A DNA stretch of 63,057 bases from an uncultured Clostridia bacterium (GCA_947369085.1 CANBJR010000011.1:1-63057); one strand, 5' to 3'; shown: positions 37,701-46,398, counted from the first letter of the stretch. The notes: generated from the letters alone by a model not told the origin. Translations and numbers: made by a program.

Positions 37701-38077
37701 AGCGACCGTGAGGGATTATCCCCTTCTTTTGCAGAAAGCTCTGACTGAGAAAGAATGTTTGACTCCATTGACGCAGTAGACGCAAAATCCCAGCACAGAC
37801 CTTCACTGCCTTGATTTTTAACAGACGTAACCCTGTTGTATTTACGCAAATCGTATTTTGACGGCAAAGAGGTTTCATTTACGTCAACATCGTTGTTAAG
37901 CGCTTCAACATCAACCTCATCACCGTTTTCATTGTAATAAGATAAAAGATTGTTATTTTCAATCGAACGTATGTATTGCAAATCCTGCTCGTTTTCAACT
38001 GCACTTACAGAGAACAAAGACGCACCGCTGCCTGCAATAAGTGTACATAACAGCAACGAAATTATTTTCTTTTTCAT
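34703..38077 (-). CDS. Secreted papain-like (C1) protease with lectin-like, GLUG-like, BspA repeat and dockerin domains
   Basis: About 1124 aa. A signal peptide (residues 1-27) is followed by a C1 peptidase: Cys95 in NQGSEGLCWDFAS, His262 in NQAHLVVAVGWDD, Asn294 in CKNSWGEEN. A lectin-like beta domain, a right-handed helix region with GLUG-like turns (ATVKNVTLENCSVTS), and three to four BspA/LRR_5 repeats (LPDSLISIGGSTFENC) follow. A C-terminal type I dockerin comes last: first repeat GDVNLDGIVNVLDATLIEKW, the second degenerate (GKININNATDIQKY). It would attach to a cohesin scaffold outside the cell and digest protein or bind glycans. GGAGG 6 nt before the ATG sets the start. Confidence 0.92.
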   Translation of the reverse strand: MKKKIISLLLCTLIAGSGASLFSVSAVENEQDLQYIRSIENNNLLSYYNENGDEVDVEALNNDVDVNETSLPSKYDLRKYNRVTSVKNQGSEGLCWDFASTASMESNILSQSELSAKEGDNPSRSLDLSESGHTWYIHTNCDDKSSPLYGDYINDPAKGSTGGSADMVAHGLSAGYGAYPENLLPYESKDSCPEGLRYYSDYRLKDYNELTNDNALIKKTVIEKGAVVINYNCFYSNTYMVDGMQSYYDNGNPIDGSYNQAHLVVAVGWDDSFSKENFNPEMQPENDGAWLCKNSWGEENCSTAKGYEGYFWMSYETPLSCVASYEMQSVDEFDNIYQHQLTSYAGFNVESAANVFTAKSNEVLKQICLQTVGAADVEIEIYKLNSGFTSPQDGNLISSFDCSIDFTGIHTVDCPDNVTLGAGDTFSVVVKSNSDLFLNFKSDSNNEVSGRSYCMKSGEGWADVADKPECGYAAIKAYTSNDGEVRKTALEELVKTGENLVPDEGVGADVLEELRVNLETAKSILADSNSSQNSMDNEYCLLKCSIDKVKNFTFTVNSVDDYSRLISQVEDKGDRSINKIVLGADLDFGGSEIQTIYTKYAFSGIFDGNGHKMSNFVIDSRDNYKSGLFGELYNATVKNVTLENCSVTSDNSAMLISNFCTNSIIENCNVTNCKLKANSAAVIGSYLMECKLTDCNIINATVYGVDSAGLYYLSGYETTIENCSSKDTQIFSENMVCNENMTVSSLSADNDSVPIIKLTDGKCTVESFIGIITSAKVNGAPLSFDGNAYVVDETSGEVYLDLVCDMSDSNGYGVAGDLETRELMLVSYNGDSPEMVIPSEMFGRKISGLSEYFSSDILHSDKITSVIISGQFKSVSSNAFTGMPALEKVVVEDGVESLEWRAFSDCSELTDIKLPDSLISIGGSTFENCKKLKNIEFGNSLSQIGESAFKNCVSICDLILPDSVKVISVGAFSSCAFKSVALGKNVEEIGENAFAYTGMSELEFKSLMITDFIINGYPNTAAKNYADRYGLKFVNLETQEREASGELFDYSVFIKGDVNLDGIVNVLDATLIEKWLVDDAELSSIQRCNAIVGETYGKININNATDIQKYTAGLIDSLDGGAAG

Positions 38078-38120
38078 AATAACCTCCACAGCATATGTGT
38101 TTTGTAATGCCTTTGTCTGT

Positions 38121-38149
38121 ATTATAATTTAAATAAGCCAAATTGTCTA
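38121..38149 (-). promoter_or_regulatory. Promoter of the dockerin protease gene
   Basis: Minus strand TAGACA (38144-38149), 17-bp spacer, TATAAT (38121-38126), 44 bp before the start codon. It is back to back with the kinase-like gene promoter. Confidence 0.55.
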
Positions 38150-38168
38150 TAATTATTTCTGACTGCAC

Positions 38169-38197
38169 TTGAAAAAAATAATAAAAATGCTTATAAT
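38169..38197 (+). promoter_or_regulatory. Promoter of the small kinase-like gene
   Basis: TTGAAA (38169-38174), 17-bp spacer, TATAAT (38192-38197), about 30 bp before the ATG at 38228. Confidence 0.6.
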
Positions 38198-38227
38198 ATT
38201 CTCAATAAAAGTGTCAAGGAGGTTTGT

Positions 38228-38776
38228 ATGGAAATTAAAACACTTAGCGTAAACGGCAAAGAATATGAAATCATCAAACTGCTCGGCGAAGGCAAAGGCG
38301 GCTATTCATACCTTGCAACTGACGGTAATCAAAATTACACATTAAAGCAAATTCACCATAAGCCCTGCGCTTATTATCAATTCGGTGACAAAATTCAATC
38401 CGAAATTAACGACTACGAAAGGCTTAAAAAAATCGGAATAACTATGCCCGAAATGCTTGATGCAGACGTTAAGAACGAACGCATATTAAAGGAATACATT
38501 GACGGCGAAACAGTTTTTGACCTTGTTTTGCAGGACAAGATGAAAGATGAATATATTGAACAGGTAAAAGCTATGTGCTCACTGCTTTATCCTCAAAACA
38601 CAAATATTGACTATTTTCCAACTAACTTCATCGTGCAGAATAAAAAAATGTATTACATAGACTACGAGTGCAACGATTATATGGAAGAATGGAATTTTGA
38701 AAACTGGGGAATAAAATATTGGAGCCAAACCCCAGAGTTTCTGGAATATGTAAGCAAAAACAAAAGTGATTCTTGA
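38228..38776 (+). CDS. Minimal kinase-like protein (Bud32/RIO-like fold)
   Basis: Only 182 aa, yet it shows kinase landmarks in order: a nucleotide loop GEGKGGYSYLA (residues ~19-29), a lysine in YTLKQI, an IDYFPTNFIV segment standing for the catalytic loop (Asp and Asn spaced like HxDxxxxN but without the HxD histidine), and IDYE in place of DFG. Size and layout recall Bud32-type or aminoglycoside-kinase-like minimal folds. Substrate unknown. AAGGAGG is placed before the ATG. It precedes ilvD in the same direction but ilvD has its own promoter. Confidence 0.75.
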   Translation: MEIKTLSVNGKEYEIIKLLGEGKGGYSYLATDGNQNYTLKQIHHKPCAYYQFGDKIQSEINDYERLKKIGITMPEMLDADVKNERILKEYIDGETVFDLVLQDKMKDEYIEQVKAMCSLLYPQNTNIDYFPTNFIVQNKKMYYIDYECNDYMEEWNFENWGIKYWSQTPEFLEYVSKNKSDS

Positions 38777-38801
38777 TTTTAGAATGCAGATATGATAAAA
38801 T
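38773..38801 (+). promoter_or_regulatory. Promoter of ilvD
   Basis: TTGATT (38773-38778, overlapping the stop of the kinase-like gene), 17-bp spacer, TAAAAT (38796-38801), 47 bp before the ilvD start. Confidence 0.5.
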
Positions 38802-38848
38802 AGTGTATAAGGATATTTAATAAAAATAAACCGAAAGGATTGATTATA

Positions 38849-40507
38849 ATGAAAAGTTCAGTTTTAAAGGACGGCATAAATGCTGCTCCCCAGCGTACGC
38901 TTCTTCACGCTTTAGGTCTTACAGATGAAGAAATCAAAAAGCCGTTAATCGGTATCGTAAGTTCCAAAAACGATATTGTGCCCGGTCATATGAATATTGA
39001 CAAGGTTGTTGAGGCTGTAAAAATGGGCGTTGCCCTTGCAGGCGGTGTTCCGATAGTATTCCCTGCAATTGCTGTTTGTGACGGTATTGCAATGGGTCAT
39101 GAGGGTATGAAATATTCTCTTGTTACACGTGAGCTTATTGCCGACTCAACCGAGGCTATGGCTAAGGCGCACGCGTTTGACGGTCTTGTTATGGTTCCCA
39201 ACTGCGACAAGAACGTTCCCGGACTTCTTATGGCGGCTGCAAGACTTAATATTCCTTCAATTTTTGTTAGCGGCGGTCCTATGCTTGCCGGCAAGGTTGA
39301 CGGTAAGAAAATCAGCTACTCTACTGTTTCTGAGGCTGTTTCACGCTTTAAGGTAGGCGAAATTGACGAGGAAAAGTTAAGCGAATATGAAAACAACGCT
39401 TGTCCGACCTGTGGTTCATGCTCGGGTATGTTCACTGCCAACTCAATGAACTGCCTTACAGAGGTTATCGGTATGGGTCTTAAAGGCAACGGTACTATTC
39501 CTGCTGTTTACTCTCAGCGTTTACAGCTTGCAAAGCACGCAGGTATGCAGATTATGGAGCTTGTTAAAAACAACATTCGTCCCCGTGACATTATGACAGA
39601 GGAAACATTCAAAAATGCTTTGACAGTTGATATGGCTCTCGGCTGTTCAACAAACACAATGCTTCACCTCCCCGCTATCGCTCACGAGTGCGGAATTGAT
39701 TTGGATCTTGACATTGCAAATGAAATCTCTGCAAAAACTCCCAACCTCTGCCACCTTGCACCCGCAGGCGAGCACTTTATTGAGGAGCTCAACGAAGCAG
39801 GCGGAATTTATGCTGTAATGCACGAGCTGACAAAACTTAATCTTATCAACACCTCGCTTCTCACCTGCACAGGCAAAACTGTTGGTGAAAACATTGAAGG
39901 CTGCGAAATTAAGAATACAGAAATCATCAGAACGGTTGAGAATCCCTACAGCAAAACAGGCGGCATTGCCGTATTAAAGGGCAACCTTGCTCCCGACGGC
40001 TGTGTTGTAAAAAGAAGTGCAGTTGCACAGGAAATGATGCACCACAAGGGATTTGCAAGAGTGTTTGACTGCGAAGAGGACGCCCTCAACGCAATTTACG
40101 ACGGCAAAATTAACGAAGGAGATGTTGTTGTTATTCGTTACGAAGGACCTAAGGGCGGTCCCGGAATGAGAGAAATGCTCAACCCCACCTCTGCAATTAT
40201 GGGCAGCGGTCTTGGCAACTGCGTTGCACTTATCACAGACGGACGTTTCTCAGGCGCTACAAGAGGTGCCGCAATCGGTCACGTTTCACCCGAAGCTGCA
40301 GTAGGCGGTCCTATTGCTCTTATTGAAGAAGGCGACACAATAGAAATCGATATTCCAGCAAACACAATCAACGTGCTTGTTTCTGATGAAGAGCTTGCAA
40401 AGCGCAAGGCTGCTTGGACACCACGCAAACCTAGAATAACTTCCGGCTATCTTTCGCGTTACGCAAAGCTTGTTACTTCAGGCGCACAAGGTGCAGTTCT
40501 TGAGTAA
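38849..40507 (+). CDS. ilvD: Dihydroxy-acid dehydratase
   Basis: IlvD dehydrates 2,3-dihydroxy acids in valine/isoleucine synthesis using an iron-sulfur cluster. The cluster and substrate motifs are visible: [18 protein letters not shown], the [19 protein letters not shown] block, [14 protein letters not shown] and the C-terminal [12 protein letters not shown]. About 552 aa, complete. ATG 38849 is chosen over an in-frame TTG three codons earlier. No other ilv gene lies nearby. Confidence 0.96.
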   Translation: MKSSVLKDGINAAPQRTLLHALGLTDEEIKKPLIGIVSSKNDIVPGHMNIDKVVEAVKMGVALAGGVPIVFPAIAVCDGIAMGHEGMKYSLVTRELIADSTEAMAKAHAFDGLVMVPNCDKNVPGLLMAAARLNIPSIFVSGGPMLAGKVDGKKISYSTVSEAVSRFKVGEIDEEKLSEYENNACPTCGSCSGMFTANSMNCLTEVIGMGLKGNGTIPAVYSQRLQLAKHAGMQIMELVKNNIRPRDIMTEETFKNALTVDMALGCSTNTMLHLPAIAHECGIDLDLDIANEISAKTPNLCHLAPAGEHFIEELNEAGGIYAVMHELTKLNLINTSLLTCTGKTVGENIEGCEIKNTEIIRTVENPYSKTGGIAVLKGNLAPDGCVVKRSAVAQEMMHHKGFARVFDCEEDALNAIYDGKINEGDVVVIRYEGPKGGPGMREMLNPTSAIMGSGLGNCVALITDGRFSGATRGAAIGHVSPEAAVGGPIALIEEGDTIEIDIPANTINVLVSDEELAKRKAAWTPRKPRITSGYLSRYAKLVTSGAQGAVLE

Positions 40508-40586
40508 ATCGTAAATTTACACAAAACTTAATGCATAAATTTATGCTATTTGCGTTAAATAAACTTTAGAAAAAGCAATATGCACA

Positions 40587-40627
40587 ATTCACCCTTTGCT
40601 CTATTGGTCAAAGGGTGAATTTTTTTA
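40587..40627 (+). terminator. Terminator of ilvD
   Basis: A perfect 12-bp stem ATTCACCCTTTG / CAAAGGGTGAAT with a 10-nt loop, followed by TTTTTTATTTT. Confidence 0.92.
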
Positions 40628-40643
40628 TTTTGCTCAATTATTG

Positions 40644-40672
40644 TTGTATATTTTATACAAATATGATATAAT
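40644..40672 (+). promoter_or_regulatory. Promoter of the EF-G-like gene, overlapped by a palindrome
   Basis: TTGTAT (40644-40649), 17-bp spacer, TATAAT (40667-40672). A perfect 17-bp inverted repeat TTGTATA-TTT-TATACAA (40644-40660) covers the -35 and part of the spacer, where a repressor would block polymerase. Confidence 0.55.
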
Positions 40673-40756
40673 TATTTAGACTTAATTCATACAAATGTTG
40701 AAATTGAAATAATAACGTCGAATTTAAAATTTTCAAAACGAAAGGAGTTTTCATTT

Positions 40757-42829
40757 TTGAAACAATATGACGCTAAAAAAATATTAAATATTGCACTTGC
40801 AGGACACAACGGCTGCGGTAAAACCTCTGTTGCCGAATCAATCCTCTATCTTTCAAAGGTAAGCGACCGTCTTGGCAAAATAGCAGACGGAAACACAATG
40901 CTCGACTTTGATTCAGAAGAAATCAAACGTCAGGCGTCAATTATGACGGCTGTTGCTCCCATAGAGTGGAAGAACACGAAGATTAACCTTATCGACACTC
41001 CCGGTCTTTTTGATTTTGCAGGCGGCGTTGCAGAGGGTATGCGTGCCGCTGACACGGCATTGATTGTTGTTTCGGGCAAGGACGGTGTCAATGTCGGAAC
41101 GGAAAAGGCTGTTGAAGCCGCTACAAAAGCAGGTCTTACCAAAGTGTTCTTTGTAAACGGTCTTTGTGACGAGGACGCTCGTTTCTACCGCGTATTTGAG
41201 AACCTCAAGGCAACGTTCGGTCCGTCAGTTTGCCCTGTTGTAGTTCCCTACATCGTTGACGGTCAGGCTAATACTTACGTTAACCTCTTCGACTACAAGG
41301 CTTATGAATATTCAACCGACGGTTCTGTTAATCCTACTGCTCTTCCTGATATGGGAAGCAGACTTGAGGGACTTCGTGAAGCTATTAAGGAAGCCGTTGC
41401 CGAAACAAGCGAGGAGCTTCTCGACAAGTTTATTATGGGTGAGGAATTTACTCCCGAAGAAATTATCCTCGGTGTAAGTCAGGGTGTAAAAGACGGCACA
41501 ATCTGCCCTGTATTCTGCGGTGACGCTCATAACACATTTGCTATTGACCAGCTTTTAAACAGTCTTACATGGCTTGCTCCTTCGGCAGCCGACAAGGGCG
41601 ATGAAATAGGCGTTGACATAAACGGCGAGCCTGTTGAGGTTTCCGTAAATGAAAACGGTGCTGCTGCAGCTATCGTTTTCAAGACTGTTGCTGACCCGTT
41701 TATCGGCAGACTTTCATATATCAAGGTTGTATCGGGCAAGGTTGCTCCCGACACACCTCTTATTAATATGCGCACAGGTTCACAGGAAAGAATTACAAAG
41801 GTTCTTGCAATGTGCGGCAAAAAGCAGATTGACGTTGATTACATAGGCGCAGGCGACATCGGTGCAATTCCGAAGCTTTCGTCTACAAAGACAGGCGACA
41901 CACTATGCTCACCGCTTCGCAAGGTTGTGCTTGACGGAATCGACTATCCTGTTTCTTCTTACACAATGGCGATTTATCCTGCTAAGAAAGGTGACGAAGA
42001 TAAGGTGGCTCAGGCTCTTGCAAAGCTTTGTGACGAAGACCCGACAATTAAGTTTGTCACTAATCATGAAACACACGAAATGCTTATTTCGGGACTTGGC
42101 GAACAGCATCTTGACGTTGTAATTTCTAGACTAAAATCAAAATACAATGTTGACGCTTCTCTTCAAAGGCAGAAAATTGCATACAGAGAAACTATCCGCA
42201 AAAAGGTTACTGCACAGGGCAGATACAAGAAACAGTCAGGCGGTCACGGACAATTCGGCGACGTATGGATTGAATTTGAGCCTTGCGAAACCGATGATCT
42301 CGTATTTGCAGAACGTGTAGTCGGAGGTGCGGTTCCTAAGAACTTCTTCCCTGCTGTTGAAAAGGGACTGCGTGACTCAATCAAGAAGGGTGTGCTTGCA
42401 GGATATCCTACAGTAGGAATTAAGGCTACGCTTTATGACGGCTCATACCACCCTGTTGACTCCTCTGAAATGTCGTTTAAAACTGCGGCAAGTCTTGCAT
42501 ACAAAAACGGTATTCCGAACGCTTCTCCAACGCTTTTAGAGCCTATCGGAAGTCTTAAAACTTATGTTCCCGATTCAAATATGGGCGATGTAATGGGCGA
42601 AGTGAATAAGCGCAGAGGCAGAGTACTGGGTATGTCCCCTGCCGAAAACGGAATGCAGATTGTTGAGGCTGAGGTGCCGATGGCTGAAATGAGCGACTTC
42701 TCAACATTTATCAGGCAGATTACTCAGGGCAGAGGTTCGTTTGAACTTTCATTTGCCCGCTATGAGGACGCACCTGCAAACGTAGCTCAAAAGATTATCG
42801 AAAAAGCTAAAGCTGAAATGACAGAATAA
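40757..42829 (+). CDS. Elongation factor G-like GTPase with altered G4 motif
   Basis: A 690-aa protein with all five EF-G domains (domain IV around YRETIRKKVTAQGRYKKQSGGHGQ). G1 (AGHNGCGKTS) and G3 (DTPG) are intact. The G4 motif that reads NKMD in EF-G is NGLC here (N134-C137 in FFVNGLCDEDARF), so both the Lys and the guanine-selecting Asp are missing. This is probably one of the EF-G-like paralogues rather than the housekeeping fusA, which usually sits with rpsL/rpsG. Start TTG 40757 lies 9 nt after AAAGGAG. Confidence 0.88.
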   Translation: MKQYDAKKILNIALAGHNGCGKTSVAESILYLSKVSDRLGKIADGNTMLDFDSEEIKRQASIMTAVAPIEWKNTKINLIDTPGLFDFAGGVAEGMRAADTALIVVSGKDGVNVGTEKAVEAATKAGLTKVFFVNGLCDEDARFYRVFENLKATFGPSVCPVVVPYIVDGQANTYVNLFDYKAYEYSTDGSVNPTALPDMGSRLEGLREAIKEAVAETSEELLDKFIMGEEFTPEEIILGVSQGVKDGTICPVFCGDAHNTFAIDQLLNSLTWLAPSAADKGDEIGVDINGEPVEVSVNENGAAAAIVFKTVADPFIGRLSYIKVVSGKVAPDTPLINMRTGSQERITKVLAMCGKKQIDVDYIGAGDIGAIPKLSSTKTGDTLCSPLRKVVLDGIDYPVSSYTMAIYPAKKGDEDKVAQALAKLCDEDPTIKFVTNHETHEMLISGLGEQHLDVVISRLKSKYNVDASLQRQKIAYRETIRKKVTAQGRYKKQSGGHGQFGDVWIEFEPCETDDLVFAERVVGGAVPKNFFPAVEKGLRDSIKKGVLAGYPTVGIKATLYDGSYHPVDSSEMSFKTAASLAYKNGIPNASPTLLEPIGSLKTYVPDSNMGDVMGEVNKRRGRVLGMSPAENGMQIVEAEVPMAEMSDFSTFIRQITQGRGSFELSFARYEDAPANVAQKIIEKAKAEMTE

Positions 42830-42860
42830 TCAATCACTGCAAACTTATTCATAAAAATTT

Positions 42861-42893
42861 ACGGACGGATTTCAAAATCCGTCCGTGTTTTGT
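42861..42893. terminator. Bidirectional terminator after the EF-G-like gene
   Basis: A CGGACGGATT / AATCCGTCCG-type stem with a short loop, then TTTTGTTG on the plus strand and AAATTTTTATG on the minus strand, serving both convergent genes. Confidence 0.88.
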
Positions 42894-42911
42894 TGCTGTC
42901 TTAAAATATTA

Positions 42912-43541
42912 TTATTTCAAAAGCGTTATTCTGCGCTTGTCGGTAGAAATTATTTTCTCCTCATTCAGTTTTTTAATTTCTCTCATCATTGCACTTCGGT
43001 CAACTCCGAGGTAATCTGCTAGGTCGGAAAACGGCAACGGCAATGTAAAACTCCTGCTCTTCTCCTCAGATTCTAGATATTCAAAAAACGACATTAACTT
43101 ACTGCGTAGCGTTCTCTGACAGAGAATATCAACGTGAGCAAGTGACTTTCTCGCCGTGGTCATCATAATATGGTTAATCAGCATAACGTGCTTAGAACAA
43201 TTTTTTTCACAGCAAGTAATCAGCTTTTTGTATTTGATAAAATCAACAGTGCACTTTGTTTTTGCGTAAACATAAAATAATTTTTCCTCGGTATCGGGAA
43301 GAAAATGTTTTCCGAATGCATTTCCGCGCATATAATAATCAATTATTCTTCTCTGCTCCTCGGAATTTATTGTGGAAAGGTATGCAATTCCACTTTTAAT
43401 TATTCCAATTATGTCATTTTCAGGTGAACAAATTGTAATAATTTCGCCTCTGTCATATACCCTTTCGACAGGTGCAAAACACTCCTTTAACCCGATTAAC
43501 TCTGCATTTGTAAGCCTTGAATCAATAGAAATATCATTCAT
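42912..43541 (-). CDS. Crp/Fnr family transcription regulator
   Basis: About 209 aa: an N-terminal cyclic-nucleotide-binding-like beta roll (to ~residue 110), a dimer helix, and a C-terminal winged helix with LADYLGVDRSAMMREIKKL. Four cysteines fall between residues ~105 and 115 (CCEKNC) and at ~140, not in the N-terminal FNR pattern, so an iron-sulfur role is possible but unproven. ATG 43541 follows GGAG. It is divergent from nrdD, and the upstream NrdR-like box at 43547 lies just before its start, so it may share control with nrdDG. Confidence 0.88.
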   Translation of the reverse strand: MNDISIDSRLTNAELIGLKECFAPVERVYDRGEIITICSPENDIIGIIKSGIAYLSTINSEEQRRIIDYYMRGNAFGKHFLPDTEEKLFYVYAKTKCTVDFIKYKKLITCCEKNCSKHVMLINHIMMTTARKSLAHVDILCQRTLRSKLMSFFEYLESEEKSRSFTLPLPFSDLADYLGVDRSAMMREIKKLNEEKIISTDKRRITLLK

Positions 43542-43546
43542 TACAA

Positions 43547-43594
43547 CCACTCCATAATGTGTGTTATTTTTTAGTCCTACACTATATATTGTTA
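43547..43594 (+). promoter_or_regulatory. Two NrdR-like boxes upstream of nrdD
   Basis: Box 1 CCACTCCATAATGTGT (43547-43562) and box 2 ACACTATATATTGTTA (43579-43594) resemble the 16-bp NrdR consensus (ACACWATATWTWGTGT). Their starts are 32 bp apart, three DNA turns, the spacing NrdR needs. They lie about 100-145 bp before the nrdD ATG. A TATAAT at 43646-43651 could be the -10. Confidence 0.65.
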
Positions 43595-43690
43595 TTATAA
43601 ATCATTTTTGTTGTTTGTGCAACAGTATATTAAAAATTTTTGCTGTATAATTAAACCTGCAATCAAATTTATTGAAAAGGAAGGGAAATA

Positions 43691-45862
43691 ATGAAAATTA
43701 TTAAGCGAAACGGTTCGGAAGAAGATTTTAATATTGAAAAAATTATCAATGCAGTAAAGAAGGCAAACAACTCCTCTGAAACACGTTTCCTGACTGACGA
43801 ACAAATCGTTGACATTGCAGAATACGTTGAATATAAATGCAACAAAATTAAAAGAGCGGTTTCTGTAGAAGAAATCCAGGATATGGTTGAGGATCAGCTT
43901 ATGGCTAAGGGTGCATTTGAGCTTGCACGCCGCTATGTAAGATACCGCTACAACCGTTCTCTTATTCGTAAGGCTAATACAACCGACAACAGAATTCTCT
44001 CTCTCATTGAGTGCAATAACGAAGAGGTTAAGCAGGAGAATTCCAACAAAAATCCTACCGTAAACAGTGTTCAGCGTGACTATATGGCAGGTGAAGTAAG
44101 CCGTGACCTTACAAGAAGAATGCTGCTTCCTCCCGACATTGTTGAAGCAGACAAGCAGGGTCTTATTCACTTTCACGATGCTGACTACTTTGCACAGCAT
44201 ATGCATAACTGCGACCTCGTAAATCTTGAGGATATGCTGCAAAACGGAACGGTTATCAGCGATACCCTTATTGAAAAGCCGCACAGCTTTTCAACAGCCT
44301 GCAACATTGCTACTCAGATTATAGCACAGGTTGCAAGCAACCAATACGGCGGTCAGAGCATAAGCCTTGCTCATCTTGCCCCCTTTGTTCAGATTTCAAG
44401 AGAAAAAATCCGCAAGGAAACTATTGCAGAAATTGAAGAACTCGGCTGTGAAGTAAGCGAAGAAAAGCTAAATGAAATTGTTGAAAAACGACTTCGCAAG
44501 GAAGTAAACAGAGGCGTTCAGACTATTCAGTATCAGGTTGTAACCCTGCTCACCACTAACGGTCAGGCTCCGTTTGTAACCGTGTTTATGTACCTTAACG
44601 AGGCTAAAAACGAACAGGAAAAACAGGATCTTGCCCTTATTATTGAAGAAACCCTTAAACAGCGTCATCAGGGCGTTAAAAATGAGGACGGCGTGTGGAT
44701 TACTCCTGCATTTCCTAAGCTTATTTATGTTCTTGAAGAGGACAATGTAACCGAAGACAGCAAATACTGGTATTTAACCGAGCTTTCGGCAAAATGCACT
44801 GCAAAAAGAATGGTGCCCGACTATATTTCCGAAAAAGTTATGTTACAGAATAAAATCGACAAAAACGGTGAAGGTCACTGTTACACCTGTATGGGCTGCC
44901 GCAGCTTCCTCACACCCTATGTTGATGAAAACGGAAATCCTAAATATTACGGAAGATTCAATCAGGGCGTTGTTACCGTAAACCTTGTTGACATTGGATT
45001 AAGCGCAAACAGAGATATGGTAAAATTCTGGAAGATTTTTGACGAGCGTATGGAACTTTGCCACCGTGCTTTGCAGTGCCGTCACGAAAGACTGACAGGT
45101 ACACTCTCTGACGCCGCTCCTATTCTTTGGCAGTACGGTGCGCTTGCAAGACTTGAAAAAGGCGAAACAATCGACAAGCTTCTCCACGGCGGTTATTCAA
45201 CAATTTCACTCGGCTATGCAGGTCTTTGGGAATGTGTTTACAGCCTTAACGGCAAAAAACTCACTGAAAAAGAAGGCAAAGAGCTTGGCTTACAGATTAT
45301 GCAGAAGCTCAATGATTACTGCGCAAAGTGGAAAAAAGAAGAAAACATAGACTACAGCCTTTACGGCACCCCGCTTGAAAGCACAACATATAAATTCTCA
45401 AAATGCCTGCAAAAGCGTTTTGGCGTAATCAAAGGCGTTACAGACAGAAATTACATCACCAACAGCTATCACGTTCATGTTTCGGAGGAAATCAACGCTT
45501 TTGATAAACTCAAGCTTGAGTCAGAATTTCAGGCTCTCTCCCCCGGCGGCGCTATCAGCTATGTTGAAGTTCCTAATATGCAGGACAACATTCCCGCTGT
45601 TTTACAGGTTATCAAATTCATCTACGACAACATTATGTATGCTGAGCTTAACACAAAGAGCGACTACTGTCAGGTATGCGGCTACGACGGTGAAATCGGT
45701 ATTATCGAAGAGGACGGAAAGCTCGTTTGGGAATGTCCTAAATGTCATAACCGTGACCAGGACAAGATGAACGTCGCCAGACGTACCTGCGGCTACATTG
45801 GTACACAGTTCTGGAATCAGGGCAGAACGCAGGAGATCAAAGAAAGGGTGCTTCACCTCTAA
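43691..45862 (+). CDS. nrdD: Anaerobic ribonucleoside-triphosphate reductase
   Basis: NrdD makes deoxyribonucleotides without oxygen using a glycyl radical. An N-terminal ATP-cone (KIIKRNGSEEDFNIEKIINAV) senses ATP/dATP. The C-terminus has the zinc site (CQVCGYDG ... CPKCHN) and the glycyl-radical motif RTCGYIG. At 723 aa it is full length. AGGAAGGG precedes the ATG. Its stop overlaps the nrdG start by one base (TAATG). Confidence 0.97.
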   Translation: MKIIKRNGSEEDFNIEKIINAVKKANNSSETRFLTDEQIVDIAEYVEYKCNKIKRAVSVEEIQDMVEDQLMAKGAFELARRYVRYRYNRSLIRKANTTDNRILSLIECNNEEVKQENSNKNPTVNSVQRDYMAGEVSRDLTRRMLLPPDIVEADKQGLIHFHDADYFAQHMHNCDLVNLEDMLQNGTVISDTLIEKPHSFSTACNIATQIIAQVASNQYGGQSISLAHLAPFVQISREKIRKETIAEIEELGCEVSEEKLNEIVEKRLRKEVNRGVQTIQYQVVTLLTTNGQAPFVTVFMYLNEAKNEQEKQDLALIIEETLKQRHQGVKNEDGVWITPAFPKLIYVLEEDNVTEDSKYWYLTELSAKCTAKRMVPDYISEKVMLQNKIDKNGEGHCYTCMGCRSFLTPYVDENGNPKYYGRFNQGVVTVNLVDIGLSANRDMVKFWKIFDERMELCHRALQCRHERLTGTLSDAAPILWQYGALARLEKGETIDKLLHGGYSTISLGYAGLWECVYSLNGKKLTEKEGKELGLQIMQKLNDYCAKWKKEENIDYSLYGTPLESTTYKFSKCLQKRFGVIKGVTDRNYITNSYHVHVSEEINAFDKLKLESEFQALSPGGAISYVEVPNMQDNIPAVLQVIKFIYDNIMYAELNTKSDYCQVCGYDGEIGIIEEDGKLVWECPKCHNRDQDKMNVARRTCGYIGTQFWNQGRTQEIKERVLHL

Positions 45863-46398
45863 TGAATTACGGTGAAATTAAAAATTACGATATCGCAAAC
45901 GGCGAGGGCGTAAGAGTTTCTCTGTTTGTTTCAGGCTGTACCCACCACTGCAAAAACTGTTTTAACCCCGAAACGTGGAATTTTGAATACGGCAAGCCTT
46001 TTACTAAAGAAACAGAAAACTATATAATCGACTGCCTTTCACCAAGCTATATTGACGGGCTTTCACTTCTCGGCGGTGAACCCTTTGAACCAGATAATCA
46101 AAAGGTATTGCTACCATTTCTGCGCAGAGTAAAAAACGATTTGCCTAACAAAACAATCTGGTGCTACACGGGTTATCTGTTTGACAAAGAGCTTTTAAGC
46201 GAAAGCCGTGCAAGGTGCGAATTCACCGATGAAATGCTGTCTCTGATTGATGTACTCGTTGACGGTGAGTTTATTCAGGATTTGTATGACATCAGCCTTG
46301 CCTTCAGGGGCTCGTCAAACCAAAGAATAATAGATGTACAAAAATCGCTTGAATCAGGCGAAATAAAGCTTCATAATCTTATAAGCAGAAATATATAA
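45862..46398 (+). CDS. nrdG: Anaerobic ribonucleotide reductase activating protein (radical SAM)
   Basis: NrdG uses SAM and a [4Fe-4S] cluster to place the glycyl radical on NrdD. The CxxxCxxC cluster motif reads CTHHCKNC, followed by the family FNPETWNF segment and the GGEPFEP SAM-binding block. 178 aa, complete; translation is coupled to nrdD. Confidence 0.96.
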   Translation: MNYGEIKNYDIANGEGVRVSLFVSGCTHHCKNCFNPETWNFEYGKPFTKETENYIIDCLSPSYIDGLSLLGGEPFEPDNQKVLLPFLRRVKNDLPNKTIWCYTGYLFDKELLSESRARCEFTDEMLSLIDVLVDGEFIQDLYDISLAFRGSSNQRIIDVQKSLESGEIKLHNLISRNI

